Assembly: GCA_015501075.1 (NCBI GenBank) | Contig: JADNYJ010000056.1 | Coordinates: 124,001 to 188,000, forward strand | DNA length: 64,000 nt | Source of the DNA: Gymnopilus junonius | Lineage: Eukaryota; Basidiomycota; Agaricomycetes; Agaricales; Galerinaceae | Direction: 5' to 3' | Shown here: positions 1-11,531 of the stretch, in pieces | How the letters are laid out: each line of letters begins with the position of its first letter | Numbering within the stretch: the stretch's first letter is position 1 | Made by a program: the position numbers and the translations under genes | Notes under the pieces: model-generated | What the model was told of the DNA's origin: nothing | Databases searched by the model: none | What the model saw: the letters and a program-made list of their open reading frames with translations, nothing else

Positions 1-896
1 ACTCCTCGCTCCTATTCCCTGAATTTCTTTTTCGTAAGCCCTACTTTTTTGACCAACCATTTGGTTGGGCTGATGATAACTTACGAGGAAGAATAAATCA
101 GAGGCCGTCTGGCCTCCTGCTTCATCCTTCCTCGTTGGCTCTTTTCAGTTATCACTTTCTCCTCAAGCCGCAGGATGGTGGTTGCGCCGCGCGTGTATTG
201 GCATATGTCGAGCTTGACAAATAGTTTTTTCTCTCGTTGTATAACTTGTAAATTCTCAATTTGATGAATTCCTGTATTTTGTTTAAGTATGGAGTACGAT
301 AAGAGAGAGAAGAGTGTCCGATGTTAGTAATATGATTGTACTGCGGGTCGGGGCTGCGAAGCATATCGGCGGAGAAATGACGGGCACGAAGAAAAGCCTA
401 AGGAGAGACAGTATGACTCGGAGATCAGAATCTACAGATAATCAAGACCCGGTATCTCAGATAGGCGGATATTTTTTGGAGAGACGACAAAACATGCCGT
501 CGGTGCTGGAACCAGTCGTAATGGAAATTGCTGAAGTTAACGTTATAATACATAAAGCGTCAAGCGTGAAGGCTACAATTTTATAGAAGAAAAGAAGATG
601 GATAGTGCTATAGCGAGCTATAACAATTGGTCTAAATCCTACAAAGGAAATTCGACTACGTCTATCTATGGATGACTGCAATGGTTGGTATATACTCTAT
701 AGATGGTATATACTCTATGTATATTAATGGTCAAAGGAAGGTGATGTGATAAGGTGTAAAGTAGTAAGGTGGTAAGGCGGTAAGGGTGGTAAAGTGGTAA
801 AGCACGTAAGGAGAAAAGCCATAAAGAAAAAGATAAGAAAAGTCAAGCCGAATCCACCGAATCCCAAAAGAGAGGTGTTTAGAAACGAGAAATTAA
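1..896. other. Left-edge intergenic region
   Basis: No conserved protein is visible in either strand. Short open frames here have no domain signal and no splice logic. The only structure noticed is a purine-rich GTAAGG-like repeat tract near 748-815, listed separately. The stretch lies downstream of the MFS transporter stop codon at 897 and probably contains its 3' UTR and terminator, which cannot be placed from sequence alone. Confidence 0.5.
748..815. repeat. Degenerate GTAAGG/GGTAAAG short-unit repeat
   Basis: The + strand carries about nine imperfect copies of a 6-9 base unit of the form GGTAAGG or GGTAAAG, giving a purine-only tract with regularly spaced T. It sits about 100 bases beyond the stop of the MFS gene. 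It looks like a decaying minisatellite. No function is implied. Confidence 0.6.
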
Positions 897-3162
897 TTAA
901 CTGACGTACTTCTCGCCCATGGGTGGTTCCCTGATCCTCTTCAACTTGGACGCTCTCTCACTGCGGACCCTAATTCTCTCGCCGTGCTTGAAGAACACGA
1001 ACGGAATAGGTGAGATAACCACAGCAATCAAAGCCAGGAGAAGGCCGGCGTATTGGAAGTGCATGTGATGGAACATCTGCTCTACGAACAAAGGAACCAT
1101 AGCACCGATCTCGGAACGCACGAAGGTCTTTGCTGCCATCGCACTTGCGGCGTAATCGCTGTAAGAGTCAATGATGTACGAATTGGCAGAGATGTAGATG
1201 ATGAGCATGGCAAAACCAAAGAGGAAGCCGGAGAAGCAAACGCCTGGACAAAAATAATAAATAAATAAACAGAGAATCGGCAGCTATCGCTTGGACGCAC
1301 CAAACCAATGTACCCATTTGTAAGCACCTGTGAACGCAAATATGAAGAGAGCGGTAGGGAGAACGCTGAATAAAAAAGGAGGTCAGGGGATTTTTTTTTC
1401 TTTCTAAGAGAAAAAGACGTACAAAGCGCCAAACATCATGGGATATAATCTGGCTTCGGGGAATGTCCCGTACTTCGTAACCTTGGCATAAATGCGTTCT
1501 TGGAAGGGAACCAACATCATTGCAAGCAAAATTCCCAACTAAAGACGTACTATCAATATCACTCTCGAAAGGCCACGAATGAAGAGTCATACCATGATGC
1601 TGACGAAGGTAATGCCAGTGATACCTAAATTGTAACCTCTGATCTCGGCGAAGGCGATAGGGAAGGCGAAGAACATGAGGTCTTTACATTTTTAATGCAG
1701 TCAGATCAGGTAGAAATGTAAAGGCTGAATCAACCCACAAAGAAGACTGTAGATGAAGGACAAATCTTAAAAAGTTTACCGACATCAGTAAGAATAGAGG
1801 AGGACAAAGTCAGAGAACATAACGTACAACCAGTCATGAAGATAACAATTGGTTCTTGGAAAAGCATCGCCAGCGGTCTAAGAAGGGCAACAGTTACGGT
1901 CTCGCGGAAAGAAGCCTTCTCAAGTTGCTCCACAGTAGAGTAAGAATTATCGCCAGTCTCCTTGCGCAATTTCTCGGCTTTGCGATGGAGAATGATCGGA
2001 GCGAGTGTTTCGGGGATAAATAGAGTAGAAACAAAACAACCGCCCAGGTAGATGAACAGGACGCGGTCTACACATAAGTAACTCAGTATGAGACAGCCCT
2101 GGAGCAGACATAAGAGACCTACAAATCCATCGCCAACCGACCCGCTGGCCGATCCATCCTCCGACCATAGGACCTAAGCAAGGACCCATGCTGTGGAAAG
2201 AAGGATCAGAATGGTCGAGCGTTGAGTGTAATATAATAAATGGAACTTACAAGAGAGTGGCAGAGAAAATAGCCATCGGGGCGCCTCGCTCCTCAACGGC
2301 CCATACATCAGAAATACTTGAAAATTATTTAGCTAACGCACTGGATAGATGGATAAAGAAAGAACTCACCTTCCACCAACGTTGCACATGGGTGCGCTTG
2401 CAGCAAGACCGGCGATCATTCGCCCAACAACAAGAGTAGCAGCGTTGTGGGCCAGCATGCTTGGCAGAGTGAAGATGAAGTACATGAACATGCTGACACA
2501 GTAAACTGGCTTGCGACCGAAAACCTCAGATAGGGGAGCCATGAATAAGGGACTAGACACATGGACGTTAAACCTCAGCAGATCTATGAAAGAGAAGAAT
2601 GATGAAAGGCATACCCAATACCGAAACCCATGACGAAACATGTAACGGTTAGATTGATAATTTCTTGTTGAGCATGCAACTCCAAGGTTGGGCCTTGCAT
2701 ACTGGACAACATGAACAATAGAAACGGCTGAGAATGGAGGAGGAACTTACTCTCCAGTGATAATGGAACTTCCTAGAGCGACAGCCAGACATAGAGATGC
2801 CGTCGTGACGGTAACATACCTTGACGGAGCGAAAGTTGAACACACAGCGTCAATGAAAGAAACGATTGGGCTCACCATTTTTTACCATTGCTCCATTCCC
2901 TAGGGTCCTCTCCAGTCCCTTTTTCAAACTCGACTATTTTGTATCCTTCTTTCTTTAATTCATTAGTGAGGTCGTCGATGGTACCAATCGTCGGAGTTCT
3001 ATCATATTCAGTCGCAGTGTCAGGAGTACCAGGAACGTGTGTGGGCGGCCTTGAGAGAACGGAAGGCAACCGCTCGACCTCAAGGGTCCTAAACCTCTCC
3101 TCCTGTTCTCGTGAGAGGACAGGAGGGCGCGCAAACTCAGCTTCGATTGGCTCTGAAGACAT
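897..3162 (-). CDS. MFS transporter, DHA1 (drug/polyamine:H+ antiporter-like)
   Basis: Multi-exon major facilitator protein of the 12-span DHA1 type, expected in the plasma membrane as a proton-coupled exporter. The start at 3162 opens a soluble, Pro/Glu-rich N-terminus of about 95 residues, then TM1. The motif between TM2 and TM3, PLSEVFGRKPVY, matches the family loop signature G-x-x-x-D/E-R-x-G-R-R/K. GPCLGPMVGGWIGQ near TM5 is the antiporter motif region. The last exon ends in KYVS at 897. All donors and acceptors are GT-AG with introns near 50-70 nt (for example within 2880-2830 and 1435-1377), and the frame stays open through every junction I joined, so the gene appears intact. FLR1/TPO-like specificity is inferred only from family resemblance. 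The substrate cannot be read. Confidence 0.85.
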
Positions 3163-4433
3163 GAGGGCGAGGAGGGAGAGGGAGGGAGAGAGGTGGGGGA
3201 AATTTTCAATTCACCTGTAGACAATTCGCAACCGTCGTTTATATTAATCTGGTGTTCCAATTTCGGACGTTTGGGCATACGAATCTAAGATACAAGCGGA
3301 TTTATGACTGAGCACTAAGAGTGCCGGTCTACTAATCGGGAACATAGTTGTCCCAGATGTTTAATCCTGACTTGGCAGCGACCTGGATTTGGCGCTTGGA
3401 GTGCAGGCAAGGGTGTATCTTAACCCTTTGTACTCCAGTTAGTTTTCCACTGTAAAAAAGAACAGATAGGGTACCTTTCTTTGAAGGACGAGGATGAAAA
3501 TCAAAGAGAATCGGCAGTGGGCACATCTGGAAGTGTCTGGTTCGTCACATCACCGTTCCAAAAAAGGGGGACCGTCTACCTCCATTCGGTACTTCAGCGG
3601 ATCAGCAATGAGCAATGCCTGTTTCGTGCGCGTGGCTCATGTACTTCCGTGCACTTGGGAACAAAGATATGGAGCTCGTCGCGGACGGCTGTGCCAGGAA
3701 ACATTGTGCATTCCATACTCTGGTTACACCGGAAATTGTCATAGGGAGCCTGCCGAATGGCACAATAATCTTGAGACGAAATGCTTTGAAGTTGGTATGA
3801 GGCGGACGGATTAGATTTCCTGTTAGAGCAGCCGCCTGCGGATGATTCTTTTGCAACGGGCCGCCTCGCGACTCGCGAGTTCCGTTTCAGCAACGGTCTT
3901 GATGGCAGTGGGCATAAACGGCGGGAAAGTTGCTGACCAATGGGAAATGACACTTTTGCACCGCCACTTGTCACCGTCACGCTAGCCCGATGTCGTTCTG
4001 CCCTCGTTTGCATCCTTTTTGTGGTTGCATAGGCTTGTATTCGGGTGAATAAAAATACATTCATCGCAGACAGCGATACAATTTTATAATGTGACAAATA
4101 TCCAAGTTTAAGGAGGATTCTACTGGTAAGTGTGGCGGTAGATTCCAGCCCAAGTTCCAAGCCCAAGTGCTTTGCGCTGAATGTATATTATCGATAATGA
4201 AATTTGTCTTTGAACAACTATAGGTAAATACTGTAAATAAGTAACAACCCAATAATTTAAGGGAGTTTAAGGGCCTATTGTCAGAGGAATCCGTGCAGGA
4301 ACGGAAAGACGACAGGGAAACTAGAAGTGACGCCTGTGATCGGACAATAAATGTTATCGACTGCTCCCGGTCGGCGGTCAGTGGGCTTTCTAGCTCCTTC
4401 CATTCGTGGCGAGTAGGAAGGAATGCTCATGTC
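3163..4433. other. Intergenic region with unresolved coding-like stretches
   Basis: Around 3480-3860 several frames on both strands are open for 80-190 codons, and some minus-strand pieces look protein-like. No single splice model links them and no family is recognised. The region may hold a broken gene. I do not call one. Confidence 0.3.
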
Positions 4434-4581
4434 TCACGGAGTAGGGCGAAGGGCGTGGCAGATAACGGAAAATGCAATACTGACACCAAGGACAAGGACG
4501 GAGCCCAAGAAGGCCAGTCTCGGCGCCTCAGCGACGCCCCACTTGAAGCTCAGGTCAATCTCTTCATTACCGGTGAAATCT
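4434..4581 (-). CDS. Possible 3' exon of a small membrane protein
   Basis: A minus-strand segment preceded by an AG acceptor reads about 48 residues ending at a TGA (4434-4436). It has an acidic and polar start (DFTGNEEIDLSF), then a hydrophobic span of about 20 residues (LAFLGSVLVLGVSIAFSVIC) and a short Pro-containing tail. That pattern fits a single-span or tail-anchored C-terminus. Upstream exons would lie between about 4600 and 5060, where a hydrophobic frame exists near 4800-4877, but I could not join them convincingly. Family unknown. Confidence 0.3.
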
Positions 4582-5063
4582 TTTGCTTTTATACCTCCGT
4601 CATGACGCTAGTCAGGAAAGATTTGCGCTACCCCACTTTAAACAATATCTCAAGAACTGTTCTCGAGAAAAGGGTCAGTGCTGGATCGTTGATTTGCCCG
4701 TTCCTTGATGGATTGTCCCCCTCCGGTGACTGAAGAAAGCCGGCTACCCCGCGCTCGTGTAGGTCCAAGGACGTGACTCGCACATCCCCAGTTGGTCAGC
4801 AGCACGAGTCCATTTAGAAAACGTAACATACATTGACCAAGCTGGATGCCAAATAGGTGCAAGACAATAATAACCAACGCTTATCGATCAATTGGCCAAG
4901 GTTTAAGATTTAATTTGCTCTGTTCAAAGGTATTCCACTGCGCGTCAGTCGTACGGTGCATGTCAAGTTGGATAACCATTCTTTGTCGTATAGATTGCTG
5001 CCCGAAGTCTCGCCGAAAAAGAGCAGTAATCAGAAGATCGCTGGCTTGTCATTTTGTACGTCA

Positions 5064-6749
5064 TCAACGAATAGATACAAGTAAATCAATTCCCAATTTA
5101 TCAGCCGCACCTTTCAACTGGTCTAGTTCGGTATACTCTGATGCATGAGGCCTCCACAGAGAAAGTACGATCGACTCCAAACCTGGCTGTCCAGAAGGCC
5201 AATGACCCCACCTTGCAGTATCATGACCCTCTAGTCTCGACGACAGTGTATCCACCACTCTGTTTGCAGATGTACACAGGCGGTCTTCAACTTCTATCCT
5301 CCTGAGATTAGGCAAAACAGACGGAGGACCTTGTCGGTTATACTGAAGCCGGGGCATAAGCTGGTCTCCAGATTTTAGTACGACGAGGCGCAGATCAGTA
5401 ACTGAACTTAGAGCAGAAAGGAGTTTCACAACGCTGATGTTCTCCTCCCATGATCCGTCTACGCTGAGGGAGGAGAGAAAAGAAAGCTGTGTAGGGTTGC
5501 AACGTGATCGCACTAGCATTGGAAGTGTCAGGTCAGCCAAGAAGGGCGTCAGGGCTTGGATGGAAAGTTCCCTGAGATTTGGCATGGTGAGAAACTGGAA
5601 AACCTTGGGAATATAGCTGCCCTTCGCAACAATGTTAAGACGCTGAAGGCGGGGGAGGTGGACGGGACTAGAGGACGCGACCTCCAGAATGCGCTCGTGT
5701 TCTGTGGTAAGAGATTCAAGGTTGACGGCACTGTGCATCATCTGAGTAAATTCCCCCTCTTGAGAAAGGCACGCCTTCGTCGCCAAAGAGGTAATTTGAG
5801 ACCAGGGAATGAGAAGACTTTGCAATGGTTCCGCGATCGCCGTTAATGTGAGCTGTCGCAGCTTGGGAGCTTGCTGGAAGATGTCGACCGGACGGGTCGG
5901 TTCGAAGTAGAAAATGTTTGAGGCGATTCCTACATCAAGTCTGGTGAGGTTCAATAAACGGTTTTTGACTGGCTCTAGATCTTTCCGGTATGCGTTCAGG
6001 GCCTCCCAGGTAATGTTGATGTCCATCCATCGTTCAGCGTGTTTCACTAAGGAACAAATAATTTGGGCTATATACGGACTGGGATTCCCAGAAACCGACT
6101 TGAAAGCGAACGTTAAAGGTTCTTTTTTGGAGCGGTGAAGACAGGTTTCGAACATCGCGACCATTAGTTTCTCTCTCTTGACAGCGACGTCGTCAAGGAA
6201 CTGCGCGGCCTGTACTTGACTGAGACCATCAAAGTTACGTTCAGGCGTCTCTTCCACCGGGGTTAGATCCAGATGTATCTCTGACCAGAGAGGGGGCAAG
6301 GAGAGGGCTACCGTCCGCCAATAGCTGCATACTTGTCCTAGGACCCAAGGCATAGAATTTCGCCCCTCTGGCGGAAAAGGCCATTGGACTGAATGCCCAT
6401 AAGTGGCAAATAAAAAAATCTCCCCCAAGATTTCGGTGGGGAGACGACGCATTGGGGAAAGAACCACGCGATGCTGCTGGACACATGTGAAAAGGTCTGC
6501 GCGATAACCCTGAAGCTTTGCCAGAGCCGAGTTTAGTCGATAAATCTCCTCATCCACAAGATCTATGGCACTGCGAATCTGCGTGATCGCGTGCATGATG
6601 GTAACTTCGTCTTCTGTAGACGGTATGAAGGATGAATGAAGTTGGAAGAAAGGAGGTGGGTCGAAGACACGTCTTGGAGTCGCGTCAGTTGCGTTTGCGA
6701 AGAAGTTTTGGCCTGCAAACATTTTTATGGGCTTGAACTTGGATAGCAC
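5064..6749 (-). CDS. F-box protein, agaric type
   Basis: Single-exon 561-residue protein. An N-terminal coiled-coil-like helix (about residues 50-90, ITQIRSAIDLVDEEIYRLNS) leads straight into an F-box core, LPTEILGEIFLFAT (about 104-117), followed by the VCSYWRTVALSLPPLWSEI segment typical of F-box-like domains in mushroom fungi. The remaining 400 residues are leucine-rich and irregular, likely a curved LRR substrate-binding surface. Such proteins are adaptors for SCF ubiquitin ligases through Skp1. The target is unknown. A second in-frame Met at 6722 could also be the start. No frame break is seen, unlike several neighbours. Confidence 0.9.
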   Translation of the reverse strand: MLSKFKPIKMFAGQNFFANATDATPRRVFDPPPFFQLHSSFIPSTEDEVTIMHAITQIRSAIDLVDEEIYRLNSALAKLQGYRADLFTCVQQHRVVLSPMRRLPTEILGEIFLFATYGHSVQWPFPPEGRNSMPWVLGQVCSYWRTVALSLPPLWSEIHLDLTPVEETPERNFDGLSQVQAAQFLDDVAVKREKLMVAMFETCLHRSKKEPLTFAFKSVSGNPSPYIAQIICSLVKHAERWMDINITWEALNAYRKDLEPVKNRLLNLTRLDVGIASNIFYFEPTRPVDIFQQAPKLRQLTLTAIAEPLQSLLIPWSQITSLATKACLSQEGEFTQMMHSAVNLESLTTEHERILEVASSSPVHLPRLQRLNIVAKGSYIPKVFQFLTMPNLRELSIQALTPFLADLTLPMLVRSRCNPTQLSFLSSLSVDGSWEENISVVKLLSALSSVTDLRLVVLKSGDQLMPRLQYNRQGPPSVLPNLRRIEVEDRLCTSANRVVDTLSSRLEGHDTARWGHWPSGQPGLESIVLSLWRPHASEYTELDQLKGAADKLGIDLLVSIR

Positions 6750-7519
6750 AAGCGTAAGAGTTGCGATTCCTTATGTGAAATTTTGCTCACCGCAGTTGAA
6801 TTAACGAGGTCCAAGCGTCGGTGAAAAGGAGATCTGAATGGTTTACGCCGTTCCAGCAGCTTATGATGATGTAGAGGATGACAGTAGCCGACTCAAACGG
6901 ACAGGAAACAATATACGAAGTTCGATCTCCAAGCCGCACTTGCAAAGTTCCGTAGAAAACTCTACACTGTCGTGGCGGTGAGTGTGAGAGGAGTAGCCAT
7001 TGCCATTTTAGGACGAGAACGTACAGATCACTGATCAGGCAGCGACCAATAGGGGCATGTCAAACTCGCTGCATTCGTTTAGTTATGCCTGGCTGAGCGG
7101 GCTGCTGCTGCTTGAAATAACAACCAAGTAGAGAAAATCCCACTATGATTCAAGAAATATAAGGTACATATACATTTCGGCTTCGCTTTTACTACTTCAA
7201 TACTTACACTGACGCTACCAAATCGATAAAAATGAAATAAATGGTGCGGGGCTACAAGATGATTGCGATAGATCACGGAAAGATTGGTATTGCAAAGAGC
7301 AAAAATAATGAGAATAACGTAACAGATGTCCAAAGAACGGGGTATGTTACACCATGGGACAATGATCCGAATGGTTATGCTGGACGCCGATAATTAATGT
7401 GGGGTCCTATGAATATCTATTGTCTCCGAGCCATGGTGAGTAAGAAACACAACTGAAAGGTAAGGGGACGTACATAAGCCGCAAACGTACGGCTATTCTG
7501 AGGGATTCTTCGTATGCCA
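6750..7519. other. Intergenic region
   Basis: No gene is seen. It holds the upstream region of the 5.1-6.7 kb F-box gene and the 3' side of the DUF1917 gene. Open frames here are short and lack motifs. Confidence 0.5.
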
Positions 7520-8241
7520 TTATTCTAAATATCGAGAAGGGCGAATTTTCCATGGATTTTCTTTGTAAATGTTGAGATGAGAATACGCGTCAGGCTTGAA
7601 GCCGATCTTCGATTTGATTCCGATACCCCTCAGCGCTTTCCTAAGGGCAGTAACCTCTGCCCTGTCGGTATAATCGTCGACATACACACAAATGACGTGT
7701 TTCTCTCCTTCTTTAAACGTCGAAACCTTCGCCATCCCTTTCTTCCTTTCCATGCACAGAAAGTAAAGAACTTTCCCCCAAAGCATGTCGATCTTAGTCG
7801 CTTCCTCAATATCATCCATTTCCCAAGCATGACGTTGTTGGTCTTCGCGATTTGGTCTAAGGTTTCGATTTTGACGTTGTCTCCAGACAGTAAAGATTGG
7901 AAATCGGCAGCGAGACCCTCGAGATTGGGAGTGGTGTCCTTCATTCCTCCTCTGTAGGCAGTAATCCAAGGACCATACTCGTTGGGCGTTTTACTTGGCG
8001 GCCAACGCGCCAAAAAATGGACGAGTCTTTTCTGTGACGAATTTTCGTCCGTCCAGTTAGACCCAAGATCTTCAGGGCAAGACGGCTTAGCCACCCAGAC
8101 AGGTTTTTTAGGCTTTTTCGGCTGAAGAATCGGGAACAAAGGGGTAGGAACTTTGGGTGTCAAAGAGACCGGCGCAGGGGTAGACGGTGATTTGGGTTTC
8201 TGATCGTCCACGTCCATAGCCACTACATCTGCTTCCGCCAT
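7520..8241 (-). CDS. DUF1917 / UPF0696 family protein (eIF4E-like fold), frame broken once
   Basis: About 240 residues without a recognisable intron. The N-terminus is Pro/Lys-rich and disordered. The conserved core then reads RWPPSKTPNEYGPWI, NNVMLGKWM, IDMLWGKV, AKVSTF, HVICVYVDDYTD and finally the family signature KPDAYSHLNIYKENPWKIRPSRY. These are hallmarks of DUF1917, which is related to C11orf68 and is predicted to resemble eIF4E. Function is unproven. The reading frame shifts by one base around 7811-7826, between GKWM and IDMLW. Both sides are conserved and only a few bases lie between them, so an intron cannot explain it. A single-base error or mutation is likely. The gene is divergent from the acetyltransferase gene with a shared 210-bp upstream region. 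Confidence 0.8.
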
Positions 8242-8451
8242 GCTAGAAATACACTAATAGGGACAAAGAAATAAAATGGCGAAGAGGGTCTGATGGCGAG
8301 CTTATCAGATCGGGGCCCACCTCTTTATAAGGCAGGTCCCTAGACCGGCCCGCATTTTCCCGTGCTTTTGTTCATTTTCGATCATCCTCGGGCGAACTTG
8401 CTTCTTGATTCTACTTACTCGCGTGCTCGTATAAATCTCCATAAATCATCC

Positions 8452-9442
8452 ATGAAAGTCAATCAAGATACAGTGCTCATAGGCGACAAGGTCTTATTGG
8501 TCCCATATCGGAGCGAGCATGTCCTTGTGCGTGGAGATGCATTGACATTGCGTTGAAATGGACTGAGTGTGTTCATATCCACCGCGACCTTGCTTTGACC
8601 GTCGATCCCGGCAAATAGAAGTACCATGAATGGATGCTTGACGAAGAATTGCGGACCTTAACTGCCAGCGAGCCGTTAACTTTAGAAGAGGAGTATGAGA
8701 TGCAAGGTCGGGTTTGCTCTCTCCTCGGACTTACATCTTTGGGCGGCTGACTCGGTCTGCCTTCAGAGAAATGGCAGCTTGATGAGGACAAATTAACATT
8801 TATAATTCTCTCTCGTCATCTGGACAGTGGCCCTGTACAGTTACCAGAACGACCAGCGAAAATTTCGCCCACTGATGAACGTTTGAAAAAGCTCCCGATG
8901 GTGGAGATGTCAATATCTTTTTACACGGAACAATTCCCTCTCTATCCAAAAGCGTACCATCTCCTGCTATCGCAGTACTTCCCCTCTACTTATGACATAT
9001 CGGATGGGCCTGAAGAGAATGACGAGAAGACGAGTTTCATGCAGAAGTTGAGATCATGATTGCAGGTATTCAGGGTTTTTACATTTTTAATTTAACACAA
9101 CTGAGGTCAAACTTTTTAGAGCCTTCGTTCCGCAGAAATGGCTTAGCGATTGAAGCCCTCCGGCTCATGCTGGGATATGCCACGGGCCAGCCGCAGGCGT
9201 TTTATCCTGACTCCGATTCAACCGCCAAAACTGTCGCCCTTGGAGCAGAACCTTCTCCACTGAGCATCCCGCCCGAATCCCTGCTCACTCGCATAGCAGA
9301 AACCAACTATCCGAGCATCCGACTATTCGAGAAGCTTGGGTTTGAAATAACAAAACGAGTGGAAGTTTTCCAAGAGATAGAAATGAGGTTTCGCTGGCAC
9401 CCTGACTCGGGTTATGGACAAGAAATTAGAAACCATAGGTGA
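8452..9442 (+). CDS. NAT9: NAT9-like GNAT N-acetyltransferase, frame broken once
   Basis: Five-exon GNAT protein of the NAT9 family. Exon 1 (8452-8526) encodes [19 protein letters not shown]; exon 2 (8619-8706) encodes [27 protein letters not shown]; exon 3 starts at 8767 with [14 protein letters not shown]. The GDVNIFL strand and the acetyl-CoA region [21 protein letters not shown] with the R/Q-x-x-G-x-A signature follow, and the protein ends in FEKLGFEI plus a short tail. The start at 8452 gives the conserved family N-terminus; the ATG at 8362 is not needed. The frame breaks near 8900-8905, where PMVGDVN needs GGG but the sequence has GG. Acetylation of protein substrates is known for the family; the partner here is unknown. 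Confidence 0.85.
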
Positions 9443-9728
9443 CGTACATAAATAAATTTCTTCTTTTCTAGTAGCTGCAATGGTGGACTGGACGCTTTGT
9501 TTTGTGCAAATATATGGGACCAGAATAACCGAAAAGGTTTCTTGAAATTCACTGCTACCCTTCTGTAGTACTCAAGAAACATATTATTTGACAAGATAAC
9601 GCGTCAAGTGCTATGTACTCCTTACTAGAACAATTTACAATACATTTCTTTCATATAAAGTGACCGGGGTAAATTGTCCATTCTATCTCTCGTCGTGTGT
9701 AAGATATCTGGAGTGGAATTCGAAGCGG

Positions 9729-10207
9729 CTAGAGGTTGATGTTGATGGGCGTGCAGCCGAGAGCCACGACACCCTCTGTAAAAAAGAAATGTGATGAGCG
9801 CAATTCCAGAGAAAGGTGGAAAAGGAGAGGAAGTCAGAAAATCCAGAGTTTTGCTTACTGAAGGAATTGTTTGTGCAGCAGACGGGCTGCTCCGAGCTGT
9901 TGTATATTACGCAATTGGCAACCGAGTTCGAGCTCAAAAAGAAAAAAAATTGACATACCAAGAAGTGCCTCCTGCGCCGACAACAGTGATGGGGCTACAG
10001 GTAACACCAACAAGGGCGCTGATATCCTGGACGTTGATGCCCAAAAGACTGAGGAGACTGGCGATGCCCGGATCTGTCGACGAGGATGTACTATCGCAGC
10101 ATTGGAGACTCCCAGTCGTGCATTGCATTGGCAGGAGGAGTGTTTGTGGCAGCAGCAAGGGTAGTAGCGGCAACGGAGAGAACGGTGATGAGAGCTTTGA
10201 ATTGCAT
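9729..10207 (-). CDS. Class I hydrophobin, one extra base in exon 1
   Basis: Small secreted amphipathic protein that coats hyphae and fruiting-body surfaces. Three exons: 10207-9959, 9896-9859 and 9775-9729, with introns of 62 and 83 nt. MQFKALITVLSVAATTLAA is a clear signal peptide. The mature part carries eight cysteines in hydrophobin order: QC, QCC, VTC, SC, VCC, GC. It ends in GCTPININL, typical of class I. The signal peptide and the first Cys lie in different frames. One surplus G at 10126 explains this, and removing it gives 333 nt, exactly 111 codons including the stop. An intron is impossible there. TATAAAA lies 78 bases upstream. I consider the gene real and the extra base a probable sequence error. 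Confidence 0.88.
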
Positions 10208-11531
10208 GATTGGTTTGAATGAGGCTTTGGGTTACTTGAACTGTGCTTTGTTCGAGTGAAGAATTGTTGGTGGATTCGAATGAGTTTTATACGAGTTCCA
10301 GAAGGCGCTTGGACCATGTTCTGCCATAAGCTAGAGACCGAAATTCGTCGTCACTGCACTTGTCATACTGCCGAAGGCTGCGCTCGAGGAATGCATCAAA
10401 ATGAAAAGAAATTCGGAGAGCTTCTCATGTCTAAGTGGAGTATCTGCAAGTACAAAATAATGACCAGGAGTAAAAGACTTGAGGCTTATAGTCGTAATGA
10501 TGACGAGAGGAAATTCATTGACTGGTCGTAAGCAGGATTTGCCCCATAAATCCTGAGAACAGGGACCGTACTGGCTGTCGTGCCAATTAGAAAGAATTGA
10601 AAAAATGTCAGATGAAATTCCGTGGTAAGGCTTTCAGTGATGTCACGGTGCGCATGGCGGTCGAAGGCGGCTTGAGGATCGTTGGTGCTATTTGTAATGT
10701 TGACTATTTCTGTCAAGGATCCTTCGAGTTGGAGACAAAGTCCTTCGCCTAGACGTGTAGCTCCAACTCGATGACTTAATATCCAAGCGTCAAAGGTCAG
10801 GGACCCAGCGGTATATCCATCTCAGCACCACACATGGGCTCATTTGGTATACTGTGAGGCTGACTGTATAGACATTCGAAGCAAAGAAGTCCCACAGCGC
10901 CATGAGGAGAGATTCGAACTATGTTATATGTCTAAGCCTATGTCACAGTCAGGAGCGAAGCTTGGGCCTCGAGGATAACTTGGGAGTTGGTGTCATGGAA
11001 TGGTGATGGCATGATGAAATCAATGGCCGTGGCACTCAAGAGGCGTCAGATTTGGAACTTGAAATAATTTCTTGAAAATCTCTTGCGAGATCGATCCCAC
11101 AGGGCGTTTACCGTAATTGAGGTATTTCTGTAGATGACATGTAAAGCGGATCCAATAAAAAAATGAGTCAGCAACAAATTACAATAAACAGCTGAAAATT
11201 TACTTTTAATGTGAGTTGTGAATACTGGAGATGATGATGTTGTCGTATAAAAGGTTTATGACTACACAACTATGCAATATCTTCCCGATACGAAGGCAGC
11301 TCAACTCACAGGTGTTAGGCGTGCTTGATATAGAAATCATTTCTAAAATTAGCAGTCCAGACTCTTCTGAGGTGGACTCGCTCACTTTTAATACTATGAA
11401 AAAGGATTGAGAAGACAAAAATTTGAATGTAATCAAGAGGCGGCGAGCAATTTTTTCTGATACTGAGTCAATGTTTCCCAAAGAGTCTGAAATTCGGCTG
11501 ACCATCCAGATATATCGAACACTTGGTGGCC
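10208..11531. other. Intergenic region with hydrophobin promoter
   Basis: Upstream of the hydrophobin ATG lie a pyrimidine-poor leader and a TATA box. Beyond 10320 nothing coding is supported. The 11206-11530 part lies just 3' of the second F-box gene and may include its UTR. Confidence 0.45.
10285..10291 (-). promoter_or_regulatory. TATA box of the hydrophobin gene
   Basis: TATAAAA on the minus strand, 78 bases upstream of the hydrophobin start codon at 10207. This spacing is common for strongly expressed fungal genes such as hydrophobins. Confidence 0.6.

Noticed and set aside
3594..4166. 190-codon minus-strand frame
   Set aside because: Other frames on both strands over the same bases look equally or more protein-like, and no family or splice pattern supports any of them.
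8362..8451. Earlier ATG at 8362 as the NAT9 start
   Set aside because: The frame from 8452 gives the conserved family N-terminus directly; the extra 30 residues match nothing.
10895..10925. tRNA-like T-loop (GATTCGAAC) in an intergenic stretch
   Set aside because: The flanking bases do not pair into a T-stem and no anticodon or acceptor stem can be built on either strand.
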